Assembly (NCBI RefSeq): GCF_003576475.1
Contig: NZ_QWGR01000024.1
Location: 1 to 47,198 of the forward strand
DNA from: Maribellus luteus
Lineage (GTDB): Bacteria; Bacteroidota; Bacteroidia; Bacteroidales; Prolixibacteraceae
Reading direction: 5' to 3'
Length of the DNA: 47,198 bases
The notes beneath the pieces were generated by a model that did no database searches, was not told the DNA's origin, and saw only the letters and a list, made by a program, of their open reading frames with translations. Of this stretch, positions 17,024 to 26,928 are shown in pieces. The position numbers and the translations under genes were made by a program. How positions within the stretch are numbered: position 1 is the stretch's first letter; each line of letters opens with the position of its first letter.

Positions 17024-17575
17024 TCACATATTGGCAAAATAGGACTTCACCTTCTTCGCATAATTCTCATGTAATTCAAGTTTATAGTATGGATGCCTGT
17101 AAAGTGGGAATAATGGTCTACCTAAATAATTATCTGTTGCAGATACAGGAATTGGAGCGTTACCTTCATAGAAATCACGAGCTTTTATTTTTAAGCAATC
17201 ACGCTTTAATAATACCTTATAAATAACTTCTGAGGTAAGAAATACTGGAATATCTGAAGTTCCATCAATTCGGTCAAATTCATTCTTCCTCGCTGGTATT
17301 GATTTAGAGGCTAATAAATTCCATTCCTGATTCTTGCTTGTTTCTTTTGACTGATATTCTGTTACTAAATTTTGAACGTAAATTTCATTTATTTGGACAC
17401 CTACCAGTTGTAGGTTCTTTAATATGCCATTAAAGTATCTTTTATCATTTCCAAGGTCAAACACATATTCAAATTTTCTCAGATTCCCATGTTTGTCAAA
17501 TGCTGTTGGGTCACACCCTAATACCAAGGCTTTGATAGATTCACGATTAATACAATATGGTTTAGGAATATTCAT
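17024..17575 (-). CDS. uracil-DNA-glycosylase-superfamily-like protein
   Basis: 183 residues. Seen: an N-terminal strand-loop ALVLGCDPTAFDKHG (16-30) in the place of the UDG active-site loop (G-x-D/N-P), a strand IYVQNLVTEY (65-74) like the UDG 'vyvtNlv' strand, and a C-terminal LFPLYRHPYYK (155-165) where UDGs have the HPS/HPx loop. The spacing of these three fits the fold. Glycosylases of this superfamily excise uracil or other modified bases; some act in phage defence. Function here is inference; a non-catalytic nucleic-acid binder is possible. Last gene of the defence operon, starting directly at the end of the preceding gene (0-bp gap), so co-translation is expected. Confidence 0.6.
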   Translation of the reverse strand: MNIPKPYCINRESIKALVLGCDPTAFDKHGNLRKFEYVFDLGNDKRYFNGILKNLQLVGVQINEIYVQNLVTEYQSKETSKNQEWNLLASKSIPARKNEFDRIDGTSDIPVFLTSEVIYKVLLKRDCLKIKARDFYEGNAPIPVSATDNYLGRPLFPLYRHPYYKLELHENYAKKVKSYFANM

Positions 17576-18025
17576 CTAACTATTTAAGAGTTCCTTTTCA
17601 ACCCAAGCCTTGAACTGACTATAGAACTTTGAATCTAAATTCACAATTTCCCAAGCATCTCTAAATGCTTTTTTAGAAAAAGTATATTTAATTCCTTCAG
17701 ACCATTCTTCCCAAATTTCTGATTCAATTCTTTTTGATTGACTTAAATAAAATTCCTCGCTACATAAATCAAAATACGCTCGCATGTATCTTAACGTTTT
17801 ATCTCTTACCTCAGGTTCAAGCTTTGAATAGTCAAAATCCGATTGATTTATTGTTTCTGGAAAATTCAAGATAATTTCCTGATACCTTTTTGTATAGTCA
17901 GCAAAGAAATTTAATCTCATTTGTTTCCTGGTCATGTTTGATTGGACAATGATTGTAATTATCGCAACAACAATACCTATCAATGTGATGGCTAAAGTTA
18001 CTATTTGAATTACCTCTGGTTTCAT
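17576..18025 (-). CDS. single-TM cytoplasmic-domain protein of defence operon
   Basis: 149 residues: one N-terminal membrane helix (about 5-27, VTLAITLIGIVVAIITIIV) followed by a basic helix (RKQMRLNFFADYTKRYQEI) and a helical cytoplasmic domain of about 110 residues rich in aromatics and acids. No family recognised. It starts one base after the previous gene's stop and ends exactly where the glycosylase-like gene begins. A single membrane anchor plus helical domain in a defence operon suggests a membrane tether, sensor or effector, but nothing shows which. Confidence 0.7.
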   Translation of the reverse strand: MKPEVIQIVTLAITLIGIVVAIITIIVQSNMTRKQMRLNFFADYTKRYQEIILNFPETINQSDFDYSKLEPEVRDKTLRYMRAYFDLCSEEFYLSQSKRIESEIWEEWSEGIKYTFSKKAFRDAWEIVNLDSKFYSQFKAWVEKELLNS

Positions 18026-18026
18026 T

Positions 18027-18653
18027 TTATTCTTTTGATTTAAACTGCTTAATTATTTCCCCTCTTCTCCTATTTAGCGATGTCAAGAAACCAGACTTAA
18101 CCTGTGTTAAGGTATAATGAGAGTCATTTGAAAAGAAAAAAGTATCAAATGCATTACATGCTCCAGACCTTTGCATGGCAAAATAAAATGCTATCATATT
18201 GGAAAATAGATTATTTAAAGAATTTCCAACAACCGGTTCAAACATTTGTATCTCACCATAAAGACATTCGCTTGTTTCACAAAAACAATCACATAACGAC
18301 CAATCTTCAAGATTTTTGGAACGTATATATAAGTCTTCGAGAATTAATGCATGGAATAGAAATTCAGTATTTCTTTCTTCTGAAGTTACTTTAGAAAGAC
18401 CAATCCTATACACGAATTTTTGTCCAGCATCGGCTATTTTTACAAGTTCATGAGAAAAATATTTTTTTTGAAGTTGTAATAGCTTTTTTTTGCTATCGAG
18501 AGGTATGATATTCAAATGCAACTCATCTTTTTCCTCGAATTGGTCATCATCACCAAGTATGCTGAAAGTTCCACCACGTTTGAGAAATATTCTCCTACCT
18601 GTTGATGTATCAACTAAATGACCTTTTGAATATTTTACTTGATAATTTTTCAT
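18027..18653 (-). CDS. unknown 208-aa protein coupled to AAA ATPase
   Basis: 208 residues, no membrane helix or signal peptide. Notable is a cysteine cluster CDCFCETSEC (about 124-133) that could bind metal, and an N-terminal beta-rich part. No family recognised. Its ATG overlaps the stop of the ATPase gene (ATGA, 4 bp), a strong sign of a stable complex or fixed stoichiometry with the ATPase. Confidence 0.7.
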   Translation of the reverse strand: MKNYQVKYSKGHLVDTSTGRRIFLKRGGTFSILGDDDQFEEKDELHLNIIPLDSKKKLLQLQKKYFSHELVKIADAGQKFVYRIGLSKVTSEERNTEFLFHALILEDLYIRSKNLEDWSLCDCFCETSECLYGEIQMFEPVVGNSLNNLFSNMIAFYFAMQRSGACNAFDTFFFSNDSHYTLTQVKSGFLTSLNRRRGEIIKQFKSKE

Positions 18654-20125
18654 GGGATTGCATTTAATTCCGTTCTCAAGTCTCTAACCGCTTGAATAGC
18701 GTCATTTAACTCTGATTTTAAAGGATTTATTTCAGGGTCATAATGGCTGAGAGCGTTGTATATTAAAAACCGATATTGTTCTATATCCGTTTTAGTTGCT
18801 GGTGCTACATCAGGATAAACGTAATTCCAGAAATCCTGTGATGAATAATCTTTACTCTTTTTCTTAAAGGGAAGTGGCTTACGTTTTTTCGCACAATAAT
18901 TCATTATAATTTGTTCAAATGCTGAACGTGCATATACAGCACTTGCCTTATAGTCTGAATTATTAAAATGTTCTTGTGATTTATCTAACAAATCTGTGTT
19001 ATCATCAATTTTGGGAACTTCATAGCCACCATTAACTTCTTGGGCATAAAATTCGATTGTTTTCCATCTGTTCCCATTCAAAAAGCCTTTAGCGTATTCA
19101 TACCAAGGCTTGTCGTAGGTAGTTAATATTACTTGGTAATCACTAAAATCATCTTCCAAAATTTTTAGTAACGGTAAACGATTTGAAATATCTAACCCAA
19201 TAAAAATGTCATCCAAGAAAAGCATTTTAAACCTAATCAATTGAGGATGTCGTCTAATCATTCCAAGATATATTGATATGGCAATTGCTGACAAACGAGC
19301 CTCGTTTAGAAATAAATGAGGCTTAGTTACAGGAGTGTCGGCATAAGTGAGCTGAACTCTGACATTTCCTCTTTCAAGTGAATCATATTCTGGATTTGGT
19401 CTTGCTGGAATGTAACTCAATTTCAAATCAATATTATGACCAAATTTTGTAAGGATGGGTAGTGCATGAGTTAGAATATATTCTGGATTCGGACTGGTTG
19501 CTGTTGGCTCAATAAATAATTGACTAAAGGCGTCATTAAATGAGGTTAGAGCCGCATCTACATCTCTCTTTTTACGAGGGGTATTGTACGAAGAATCTGT
19601 TTCTTTAGCTATTAGTATTTTTACATCATTCCAGAGTTCACCCAATTCTTTTCCTCCAGTTAAAGCGTACTTAAAATGTTTTAAAACTCCATTAACTAAC
19701 AGGTTAAATAAATCAATTTCATCATTCTTTTTTAAATGATGTATATCAAGTAAACTTTTATATGTAAGAAAACTCTTGAGGTGATAAATATCCTTTATAG
19801 TAGTGTCTGTTGCCAAATTTGTATTGGTTGTAACCATCCCAAATTTGTATTCTTGCACTGTAGTTGGATTTCCACCTGGTCTTGGTTGTAATTTTACGTT
19901 TACAAAACAGTTTCCTTGTTTACTCCCTGGAATAAAAATATTCTCGACCTCATTTAGGTTGATTGTTTCCATCGAAGATTGGACAAAGTCTTTTAAAGCA
20001 TAATACAAAGAACTCTTACCGCTTCCATTTTCTCCATAAATAAACACATTCCGTTTATTGATTTTAATCTTATGTTTTCCGTAAAATGCTTTGTAGTTAT
20101 TGATTTCAATTGTTTTAATTTTCAT
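18650..20125 (-). CDS. RecF/SMC-like AAA ATPase of defence operon
   Basis: 491 residues. ABC-type ATPase head as in RecF/OLD/SMC-like proteins: N-terminal strand IKTIEINNYKAFYGKHKI, Walker A GENGSGKSS (31-39), and Walker B MLFLDDIFIGLD in the second half followed by a D-loop-like ISNRLPLL. The coiled-coil insert is short. The C-terminal about 110 residues (SDYKASAVYARSAFEQIIMNYC... RFLIYNALSH) resemble HEPN/DUF4145-like helical domains, though the strict R-x4-6-H RNase motif is not present (R to H spacing is eight). Likely a sensor or loader for the helicases. It follows the helicase gene by 17 bp and overlaps the next gene. Confidence 0.88.
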   Translation of the reverse strand: MKIKTIEINNYKAFYGKHKIKINKRNVFIYGENGSGKSSLYYALKDFVQSSMETINLNEVENIFIPGSKQGNCFVNVKLQPRPGGNPTTVQEYKFGMVTTNTNLATDTTIKDIYHLKSFLTYKSLLDIHHLKKNDEIDLFNLLVNGVLKHFKYALTGGKELGELWNDVKILIAKETDSSYNTPRKKRDVDAALTSFNDAFSQLFIEPTATSPNPEYILTHALPILTKFGHNIDLKLSYIPARPNPEYDSLERGNVRVQLTYADTPVTKPHLFLNEARLSAIAISIYLGMIRRHPQLIRFKMLFLDDIFIGLDISNRLPLLKILEDDFSDYQVILTTYDKPWYEYAKGFLNGNRWKTIEFYAQEVNGGYEVPKIDDNTDLLDKSQEHFNNSDYKASAVYARSAFEQIIMNYCAKKRKPLPFKKKSKDYSSQDFWNYVYPDVAPATKTDIEQYRFLIYNALSHYDPEINPLKSELNDAIQAVRDLRTELNAIP

Positions 20126-20142
20126 AATAAAGTTTAGGTAGA

Positions 20143-23100
20143 TTATTCACTTATGATTACATTGAAATTATTCCCTGTGTTTTTTAGTAGCATATCGGTT
20201 GCCCCTAAAAGCTTTAGTTGTTCTGAAGTAATTCTACTCTTTGAAACACCTGGCTGCACTATTTGAATATTACATATTACATTGCACATGCCAGATTCAA
20301 CCATTTTCTTAATGATAAATAATTCTACATTCCCTCCTTTGCAGAAACGTGAAGGTTTATTTTTAATAATTCGTTGATTCTCCCTTTCTTGAATATGATG
20401 AATTAGATTTTCAACCCGATGTTTCCAATGAAAACTTCTTTGTGCCTGACCACAAACAGTGTATAAATCATCCAATCTTGCACCAGGAGTATCTTTTTTC
20501 GAAAATTTGCAATGGTACAAATCAAATACTACTTTAGAATAATCATTTTCAAAATATTTTATCCCTATAATGTCACTTACTTCATCTTTATCATCATCGT
20601 CAAAAATGATTTTGTAATCATTATCCTTTTCCAATTCTTGTATCATTTGATATTGGATGGAATCCTCACGTACATACTCTTTTCTTTTATCAAACTGAGA
20701 TTCTTTGGTTATGTCAACTCCCATTGCTTTCCAATCCATTGTTTCAATCCTTGCTGGATTAAATGCCTGAATGTCATATTTGAACTCAAAGAATATATCG
20801 TTGTACATTTTTGAGGAATCGGCAAACCTAATGATTGGGGGGAACTCATTAAAAAACTCTTGAATGCTTATGTTTTCATTTCTACCAAAAGAAAACATTA
20901 AATCATTTCCAGAAATTTTTAAATAACTATAACCTCTTGAGTTTTTATTTTCACTTAAAACCAAGCTGTAGACAGAAGATAAAAGTGAACTATCTGATAT
21001 GGAAAAATATAGTTGCCCCTCTCTTGATTTTTCAATATCTAAACTGATTTTGAAATTATGAAATGAATGCCCATTTATGAAAAAATCCGTTTCACGAAAA
21101 TATAGCTCATCATTCCACATTATAGAAATAGGCTTACATTCTTTCGGATAAGGAGGAACTCTGACTGGCTTAGCAATAAATTGAAATATATCCTGTACGT
21201 TAATATCTGGATTTACAAGTTTACCTCCAATACCGTCACACCATTCGCAAAATTCCGGGATTGTTTTAATCATTCTCGACCACACTCTTCCCTTTGAAGA
21301 ACAGCCAATAGTCATACGCTCACCATTTGAAAATCCTTTCCCGAATAAATTTGCACTTGCCTTGGTTTCTTTTGTAATATCGTCTAAAGCCTCGCCAACA
21401 TTTCTACCAAATAACTGTGTATAGCTTATTGATTCTTCTGAAATAGGTTTTACACCTAAATTGAACAATTCCAACTGTTCAACTTCATGTAAAGATTTAT
21501 ATATATCAGATTCATTGATAAGATTTATTTGGTCACCTATTATCTTTTTGGCTAATTCTTCATAAAGGCTGCCATTGTTTGAGCTATTAATAAATAATAA
21601 TTTTTGGATGGGATTATAATAGACAATGAAGAGTTCATAAACATTGTTAATTAGGTCATCTATAACTCCCCATTTCACTGTAGTCTGACTTCTACTAATT
21701 ATTACTATTAAGTTCTTTTCTTCGTGTACTGCAAATACTGATTGTGTCTTTCTTTTTTCAAAGAAATCCTTATGCTTTTCTGGTCTCCATAATGGATTTG
21801 AGGAATTTACCTTATAAACTACGGTACTTAGGGCAGGCGTAATGTTACGTAAAGGTATTTTATACGGAATTTCATCCTCCACAAACTTTTGAAAAAATGA
21901 TTCTTCTTTATTTAAATTCTCGGCAATTCCCTCATTTGAAGTTCTTAGTATTCTATTCCAATCAGCATCTTTTGCATATAACTTTTTTAAAAGATTATCC
22001 TTCAGCTTGCTATCTCCAATATTTGCAATAATGGTTGCTGTGCCTACTTTTTTTGACGAACTTCTGGTAAAACGCCCAAAGAATTGGATGGAAGTTGTTA
22101 TGTTTTTGTGAATAACATGTAATGCACAAATTTTTAGTTCTGGCAAATCAAAACCTTCACCGAGCATATTAACACATACTATTATTCGAATATTATATTC
22201 AGGGGATTTGATTCTTTCAAGAAGTTCCTTTTTTCTTTCAGTCCTACTATGAATCAATACAGGATTAAACTCTGCATACTTTTTATATATTTCAAATATT
22301 TCTTCTGCTTTATTAATGTCATCAACCCTTGCCATTAAGACATGGTCATAACCTTCATCTATATCTTTCTTCAGCTGATTTACCGCACGCTGAGCTATTA
22401 ATTCGTGAACTTTCTTTTCGTTAAACTCTATAACTGGAACAAAATTGATTTCTTTAAAAGAACCATCACGTTGGGCTAATGACAAAGGATAATTATAGAT
22501 AATTGTTCCTTTCAAGCGTCTTTTGTCATTCCGGAATGGCGTTGCAGTGAATTTTAATACTGGCTTTTTTTGTTGCACAAATGCCAGGGCTATGTTATCC
22601 CATGTCGTAGCTTCACAGTGATGAGCTTCGTCAACTATTAAATAATTTGAGGCATTGATAATATGGTTGAAAATTCGAATATCATTTTTTTTACACTCAG
22701 CTAAAATTGAATTGGTTGCAATTAATACATTGCATTTTTCATAAAATTCCTGTACTTGCTCCAGGTTTTTAAAAGAAGAAGTCAATATACCGACAAGAGG
22801 ATTTATAGCATATTTAGATACAATATTAAACTCACTATTTTTCAATATGCCAAGTTCACAAAACTTACCTGCTATTTGGGTTCGTAAAGAGTCTGAAGGA
22901 ACAATTATTAAAATTTTATTTAACTGTTCGGCTACAGTTAAGCAAAGCATCGTTTCAGTTTTACCTGTCCCGGTTGGCATTACTACAATAGCTGCATTTT
23001 TAGAAATACTCCAGTGTGCCTGTATGGCATGTAAAGCTCCAATTTGTGGTGGTCTTAAGCCTTTTATTTTTTCTTCCTTAGTACTTTGTTCTTCTTTCTT

Positions 23101-23457
23101 GTAACTAAATGCATCATACCAGGAATTATTTACCACCTCGGTACTTGGAAGATTAATTTTTAACAGCTTTTTTTCACATTCACGCAAAACATCAAGAGAT
23201 GAACGTGACTGGTCCTGGAAATTCACAAAAAAAACTGCATCATAATTGTCAGGAACTTTACTCTTTTGTGTTGAAATAAAGTACTTCCTATCACAATCTG
23301 AGTCAAATTCATAACCTTTAAATCCTCTCCCTTCATATTTTCGAAGAATACCTTCTTCTTCGCCAATATGAAACAAGATTCTATTTTTAGAATGGAATCC
23401 TTCCCAAGTTGATTTAAATTTGATTTTGGTTTTTTGTTCTTTAAAAAGGAGGTTCAT
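20143..23457 (-). CDS. large SF2 DEAH helicase of defence operon
   Basis: 1104 residues. N-terminal about 130 residues unique; SF2 core with Q-like RPPQIGALHAI, Walker A MPTGTGKTE (160-168), DEAHH (276-280), motif III FTATP and motifs V/VI (NMLGEGFDLP, QFFGRFTRSS), which place it near UvrB/ResIII-type DNA translocases. The C-terminal 550 residues are unassigned; they include a conserved-looking block (ARLDDLYTVCGQAQRSFHWKH) that might be a nuclease or dimer domain, but no clear PD-(D/E)xK triad is visible. Starts 28 bp after the methylase gene. Confidence 0.9.
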   Translation of the reverse strand: MNLLFKEQKTKIKFKSTWEGFHSKNRILFHIGEEEGILRKYEGRGFKGYEFDSDCDRKYFISTQKSKVPDNYDAVFFVNFQDQSRSSLDVLRECEKKLLKINLPSTEVVNNSWYDAFSYKKEEQSTKEEKIKGLRPPQIGALHAIQAHWSISKNAAIVVMPTGTGKTETMLCLTVAEQLNKILIIVPSDSLRTQIAGKFCELGILKNSEFNIVSKYAINPLVGILTSSFKNLEQVQEFYEKCNVLIATNSILAECKKNDIRIFNHIINASNYLIVDEAHHCEATTWDNIALAFVQQKKPVLKFTATPFRNDKRRLKGTIIYNYPLSLAQRDGSFKEINFVPVIEFNEKKVHELIAQRAVNQLKKDIDEGYDHVLMARVDDINKAEEIFEIYKKYAEFNPVLIHSRTERKKELLERIKSPEYNIRIIVCVNMLGEGFDLPELKICALHVIHKNITTSIQFFGRFTRSSSKKVGTATIIANIGDSKLKDNLLKKLYAKDADWNRILRTSNEGIAENLNKEESFFQKFVEDEIPYKIPLRNITPALSTVVYKVNSSNPLWRPEKHKDFFEKRKTQSVFAVHEEKNLIVIISRSQTTVKWGVIDDLINNVYELFIVYYNPIQKLLFINSSNNGSLYEELAKKIIGDQINLINESDIYKSLHEVEQLELFNLGVKPISEESISYTQLFGRNVGEALDDITKETKASANLFGKGFSNGERMTIGCSSKGRVWSRMIKTIPEFCEWCDGIGGKLVNPDINVQDIFQFIAKPVRVPPYPKECKPISIMWNDELYFRETDFFINGHSFHNFKISLDIEKSREGQLYFSISDSSLLSSVYSLVLSENKNSRGYSYLKISGNDLMFSFGRNENISIQEFFNEFPPIIRFADSSKMYNDIFFEFKYDIQAFNPARIETMDWKAMGVDITKESQFDKRKEYVREDSIQYQMIQELEKDNDYKIIFDDDDKDEVSDIIGIKYFENDYSKVVFDLYHCKFSKKDTPGARLDDLYTVCGQAQRSFHWKHRVENLIHHIQERENQRIIKNKPSRFCKGGNVELFIIKKMVESGMCNVICNIQIVQPGVSKSRITSEQLKLLGATDMLLKNTGNNFNVIISE

Positions 23458-23485
23458 TGAGAATATGGGTTTTAGATTAGTATTA

Positions 23486-26400
23486 TCATTTTAAAGCATC
23501 TTTAATTATTCGTACTTCCTCAACACTATCTAAAGTCTCCACATTATTACGAACTGGATGATTAGGGTCATATAATCGCTGGAATTCAATGTTGATAACT
23601 GCAAGTTTTTCGGCATCACTTAGTTTCTCACTAATCGATTCTAAACCTTGAAGATGTATTAAGATTTCCTTTTCAGCGGATTTTATTTCAGAAGGAAAAA
23701 ATAATTCAAAAACCATTGCATCCGATAAATCCTTAAAAAAAGATTTAACAATTAAATTTGAGACTTCAGTTTTCTCCAGAAAATAGATATAACAACCAAT
23801 TTTATTGTAAATTTCAATGTTAGATGGTATTCGTAGAGGGAAAACATCTAAATCCTTATTTTTTAATTGTGGTGTACTATCTAAGTTAGTTACTAAGTAG
23901 TTCTTATAATACCAGTTGTATAGAGAAGAATTAAATAATAACAAAAGGAATTCATTCGATATTAAATTACTTATGGAATAAAAGAAGTATAGTGATTGTT
24001 CGGGATAATACCCTGATTTATCATAAGCGCAAATTATAGGGAAACCTGTTTTCCTTAGTAGCACCTTGTTTTTTATTGATAACTTCGATTCGTCTCTGGT
24101 TCTACCACCAATATTCTCCCCTTTAAATTCAAAGTAAAATGGTTCTTTAATTACATATGAACCAATTGAAGAACCTTTTAAAACAGGCATCTGTCTTTCA
24201 TTTTCCTTCATTTTAGTTACCAAACCTGCTAAAGCACCAAAACCAGATGTGGATTTAGCATGATTAATTAAAGGAATGGAGTTTTTCTTTACTCTATTTA
24301 TTAGTGATTTCGTTCTTAAACTATCAAAGCTTCTAAAAATCAGCTCTGAATCATCCGTAATTTCACTTAATTTGTATGGAATTGAAACCGAATGCGTATC
24401 ATTTTTAATTAAAAAACCATAATCATTTGTTGGTTTTGATTTTTGACACACAAATGTCATTGTATCAGTAATAATTTGAGGGAAATTCCACTTATAAACT
24501 ATTTCCTTTAAAATAGAATTTTTAATAAAAAAATTTCTTAGCTCAACGCTTGATTCATTGAACCCAAATCGGTCCGGGATTATAAAATTAAGAATTCCTC
24601 TTTCCTTCGTTATTCTATAAGCCTTTTGCAGAAAGAACTCATAAAGATTAGGCATGTAAGAGTTAAAAATATATTGAGATTTGTAAATTTTCAAATTCTT
24701 CGATTCGTCAACTTTTTTATATTTTTTAAGTTGTTTACCAATCAAGGCAAGCCAAGGAGGATTCCCAATTACTATATCAAAACCACCGTTGTAATGCCAT
24801 ACTTCTGAAAAATATAATTTATAATCAAAATCTATTTTATATCCAGCAAAAGCTTCGGCAGTACTAAGTAATTGTCTAATCTTACCATTAATTTTTGTCC
24901 GTAAATCCTTCTTATATAATTCATCATTTGCTAAAAAGAATTCTTCTTTTAAGTCTTCTAATTCTTTTTCAACATTTAAATCTCGCATCGCATTTTCAGG
25001 CAATCCAACTAAAGAGTTTCCACAAACGATTTTATAATCAAGATTGGGTAATGCCTCGATATTATCAAGGTCCTCTTCATCTACCACCAACGATAACCAC
25101 ATACGTAAACGAGCAATATCTGTAGCAGAAGCATCAATATCAACTCCATAAATGCTCTCCTGAATAGTATGACGTTTTAACCTGTAATTATATTTATCGG
25201 ATTGTTCATCAATCTCTTCTTTTGTAACGTTCAGAATCTCAAGTTTTTTCTTGAGATATTTATTACTGATGTATTGCTTTAATACTAACTGAGCATTTAC
25301 TAATTCGTGTAACATTCCTACAGGGAATGCACCTGAACCAATAGCAGGGTCACAAATTTTTATATCGGCAAGTTTTTTATCTATTAAGTCGGCATTTAAT
25401 CTAATACTTTCGGGTAATTGAAATCTATAAGTCTTCGTTTCCTTGCCTTCTCGTAATACTCTTTGGTCGTTTTCTAATGCAAAAAAACCTTTACGGATAA
25501 AAATATCAATATCCTCCTTAGGAACAATAATGTGCTTTTGTTCTGACATCAGACTTTTTTGCCCATATTTAATTTCATTCCCCACCAGATATACTTGTGA
25601 ACCTCCTAATTCAAGATAGGTCGATGGATTATCGTTAATACTATTATCAAGATAATGTATTAAGCTCTCCTGACACATATAGTGGACTATTTCACGAGGT
25701 GTGTAAAAAGCTCCTTTGCTTTTACGTTCAGTAACTTCAAGCATATTCTCGAATACCTTACCCAACATTTCAGGGTCAACAGCTACTTCTTTTTCCAGTG
25801 GTTCATCCTCTTTTATTGTGAAGTTATATCTGTCAAAAACATCGAGTACACCAGTCCCAATATCTCCTGACTTTTTAACCTTCTCTTGGTTTCTGAACAA
25901 ATCATTAGGAATAGTAATACCACTATTTTTCCAATCATAATCAGCTTCAAACAATCCACCATTCAAAAATGGCACTTTGCAATGTAACTTTTTGTAATAA
26001 CCAGGTATCCCTTTATCTGCATGTTTATGTGCCAGTGCCTTATAAAACAATCTTTGTAAATAATACCCAAAGAAGTTATGTCCATTATCCACTGCCTCAT
26101 AATATAGATTTTGTAAGTATTTTTTATCGCCTTTTCCCCATTTCTCATTTTTGGGAACACCTAACCATCCCTTCTTTTGAATAAAATACAGAAATACTAT
26201 TTGCCCGAGTAGTTTTTTGGTAAATCTTGGTATATCAATGTCTGCCTCAGCAAGTTGTTCCTTTAAGCCGTTTGTATCATGTTCAAAATGTTCTGATAGT
26301 TTAATAAACAATCCTTTATACTGCTCAAAGAATTCATCTGTGACTTTCTCAATGCTAAATGCTTCTTCCAGTTCCTCAATTGTAGGATTATTATATATGT

Positions 26401-26923
26401 TCTCAAGAAGCGGAAGAAGTTGCTTTTTGGCAGTATGTGCTTGTTCGTGTTTACCAACAAGAAATGAGTATCGTTTTGCTGGAGTAAGTTCTTTGCTTTG
26501 TTTAAGCTTTCCTTCACTTACTTCAGTTTTATATTCCAACTTTACATAAGAGAACCGCCAATCAGCGCCATGGTCTGAATTGGAATAGAAGGCTGCCAAG
26601 GCATAATCCTTTTCAAAATTTTCTAAATGATTGATTACGAAATTTCTAAGTGATGTTCTGGCTTTATCAAGCTTGGTTTGGTCTTTAACTTCAATTACTA
26701 AAACATCAAGAGACTCACCTTTAGGGTCTGTATATTTCCCGATACGTTTATATTGACGAATGTGGTCTTTGAAAGAATCTTTTATCAGATTACCTCGATA
26801 TTCATTATATTTTGTTGTATCAATATCATTAAGAAGGTTTTTAATGAAAAGAGTAAATTCACTTTCTGCGAATGAGTTACTAAATGTTCGCTCAATGATA
26901 TTAATTGCTTCGGTCTTATGCAT
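23486..26923 (-). CDS. Eco57I-like N6-adenine methylase, possible type IIG R-M enzyme
   Basis: 1145 residues. Methylase core with KGAFYTPREIV (403-413), motif I DPAIGSGAF (525-533) and motif IV NPPW (721-724), the gamma-class N6-adenine signature. A C-terminal region of about 350 residues (from about 790) has the look of a target-recognition domain. The N-terminal 130 residues hold LDVLVIEVKDQTKLDKARTS: Asp73 and Glu78-x-Lys80 could be a PD-(D/E)xK nuclease site as in type IIG/ISP enzymes, but this is weak. It is sandwiched between two helicase genes, 5 bp after the SNF2 gene. Modification alone, or combined cutting and modification, are both possible. Confidence 0.9.
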   Translation of the reverse strand: MHKTEAINIIERTFSNSFAESEFTLFIKNLLNDIDTTKYNEYRGNLIKDSFKDHIRQYKRIGKYTDPKGESLDVLVIEVKDQTKLDKARTSLRNFVINHLENFEKDYALAAFYSNSDHGADWRFSYVKLEYKTEVSEGKLKQSKELTPAKRYSFLVGKHEQAHTAKKQLLPLLENIYNNPTIEELEEAFSIEKVTDEFFEQYKGLFIKLSEHFEHDTNGLKEQLAEADIDIPRFTKKLLGQIVFLYFIQKKGWLGVPKNEKWGKGDKKYLQNLYYEAVDNGHNFFGYYLQRLFYKALAHKHADKGIPGYYKKLHCKVPFLNGGLFEADYDWKNSGITIPNDLFRNQEKVKKSGDIGTGVLDVFDRYNFTIKEDEPLEKEVAVDPEMLGKVFENMLEVTERKSKGAFYTPREIVHYMCQESLIHYLDNSINDNPSTYLELGGSQVYLVGNEIKYGQKSLMSEQKHIIVPKEDIDIFIRKGFFALENDQRVLREGKETKTYRFQLPESIRLNADLIDKKLADIKICDPAIGSGAFPVGMLHELVNAQLVLKQYISNKYLKKKLEILNVTKEEIDEQSDKYNYRLKRHTIQESIYGVDIDASATDIARLRMWLSLVVDEEDLDNIEALPNLDYKIVCGNSLVGLPENAMRDLNVEKELEDLKEEFFLANDELYKKDLRTKINGKIRQLLSTAEAFAGYKIDFDYKLYFSEVWHYNGGFDIVIGNPPWLALIGKQLKKYKKVDESKNLKIYKSQYIFNSYMPNLYEFFLQKAYRITKERGILNFIIPDRFGFNESSVELRNFFIKNSILKEIVYKWNFPQIITDTMTFVCQKSKPTNDYGFLIKNDTHSVSIPYKLSEITDDSELIFRSFDSLRTKSLINRVKKNSIPLINHAKSTSGFGALAGLVTKMKENERQMPVLKGSSIGSYVIKEPFYFEFKGENIGGRTRDESKLSIKNKVLLRKTGFPIICAYDKSGYYPEQSLYFFYSISNLISNEFLLLLFNSSLYNWYYKNYLVTNLDSTPQLKNKDLDVFPLRIPSNIEIYNKIGCYIYFLEKTEVSNLIVKSFFKDLSDAMVFELFFPSEIKSAEKEILIHLQGLESISEKLSDAEKLAVINIEFQRLYDPNHPVRNNVETLDSVEEVRIIKDALK

Positions 26924-26928
26924 TGGGT

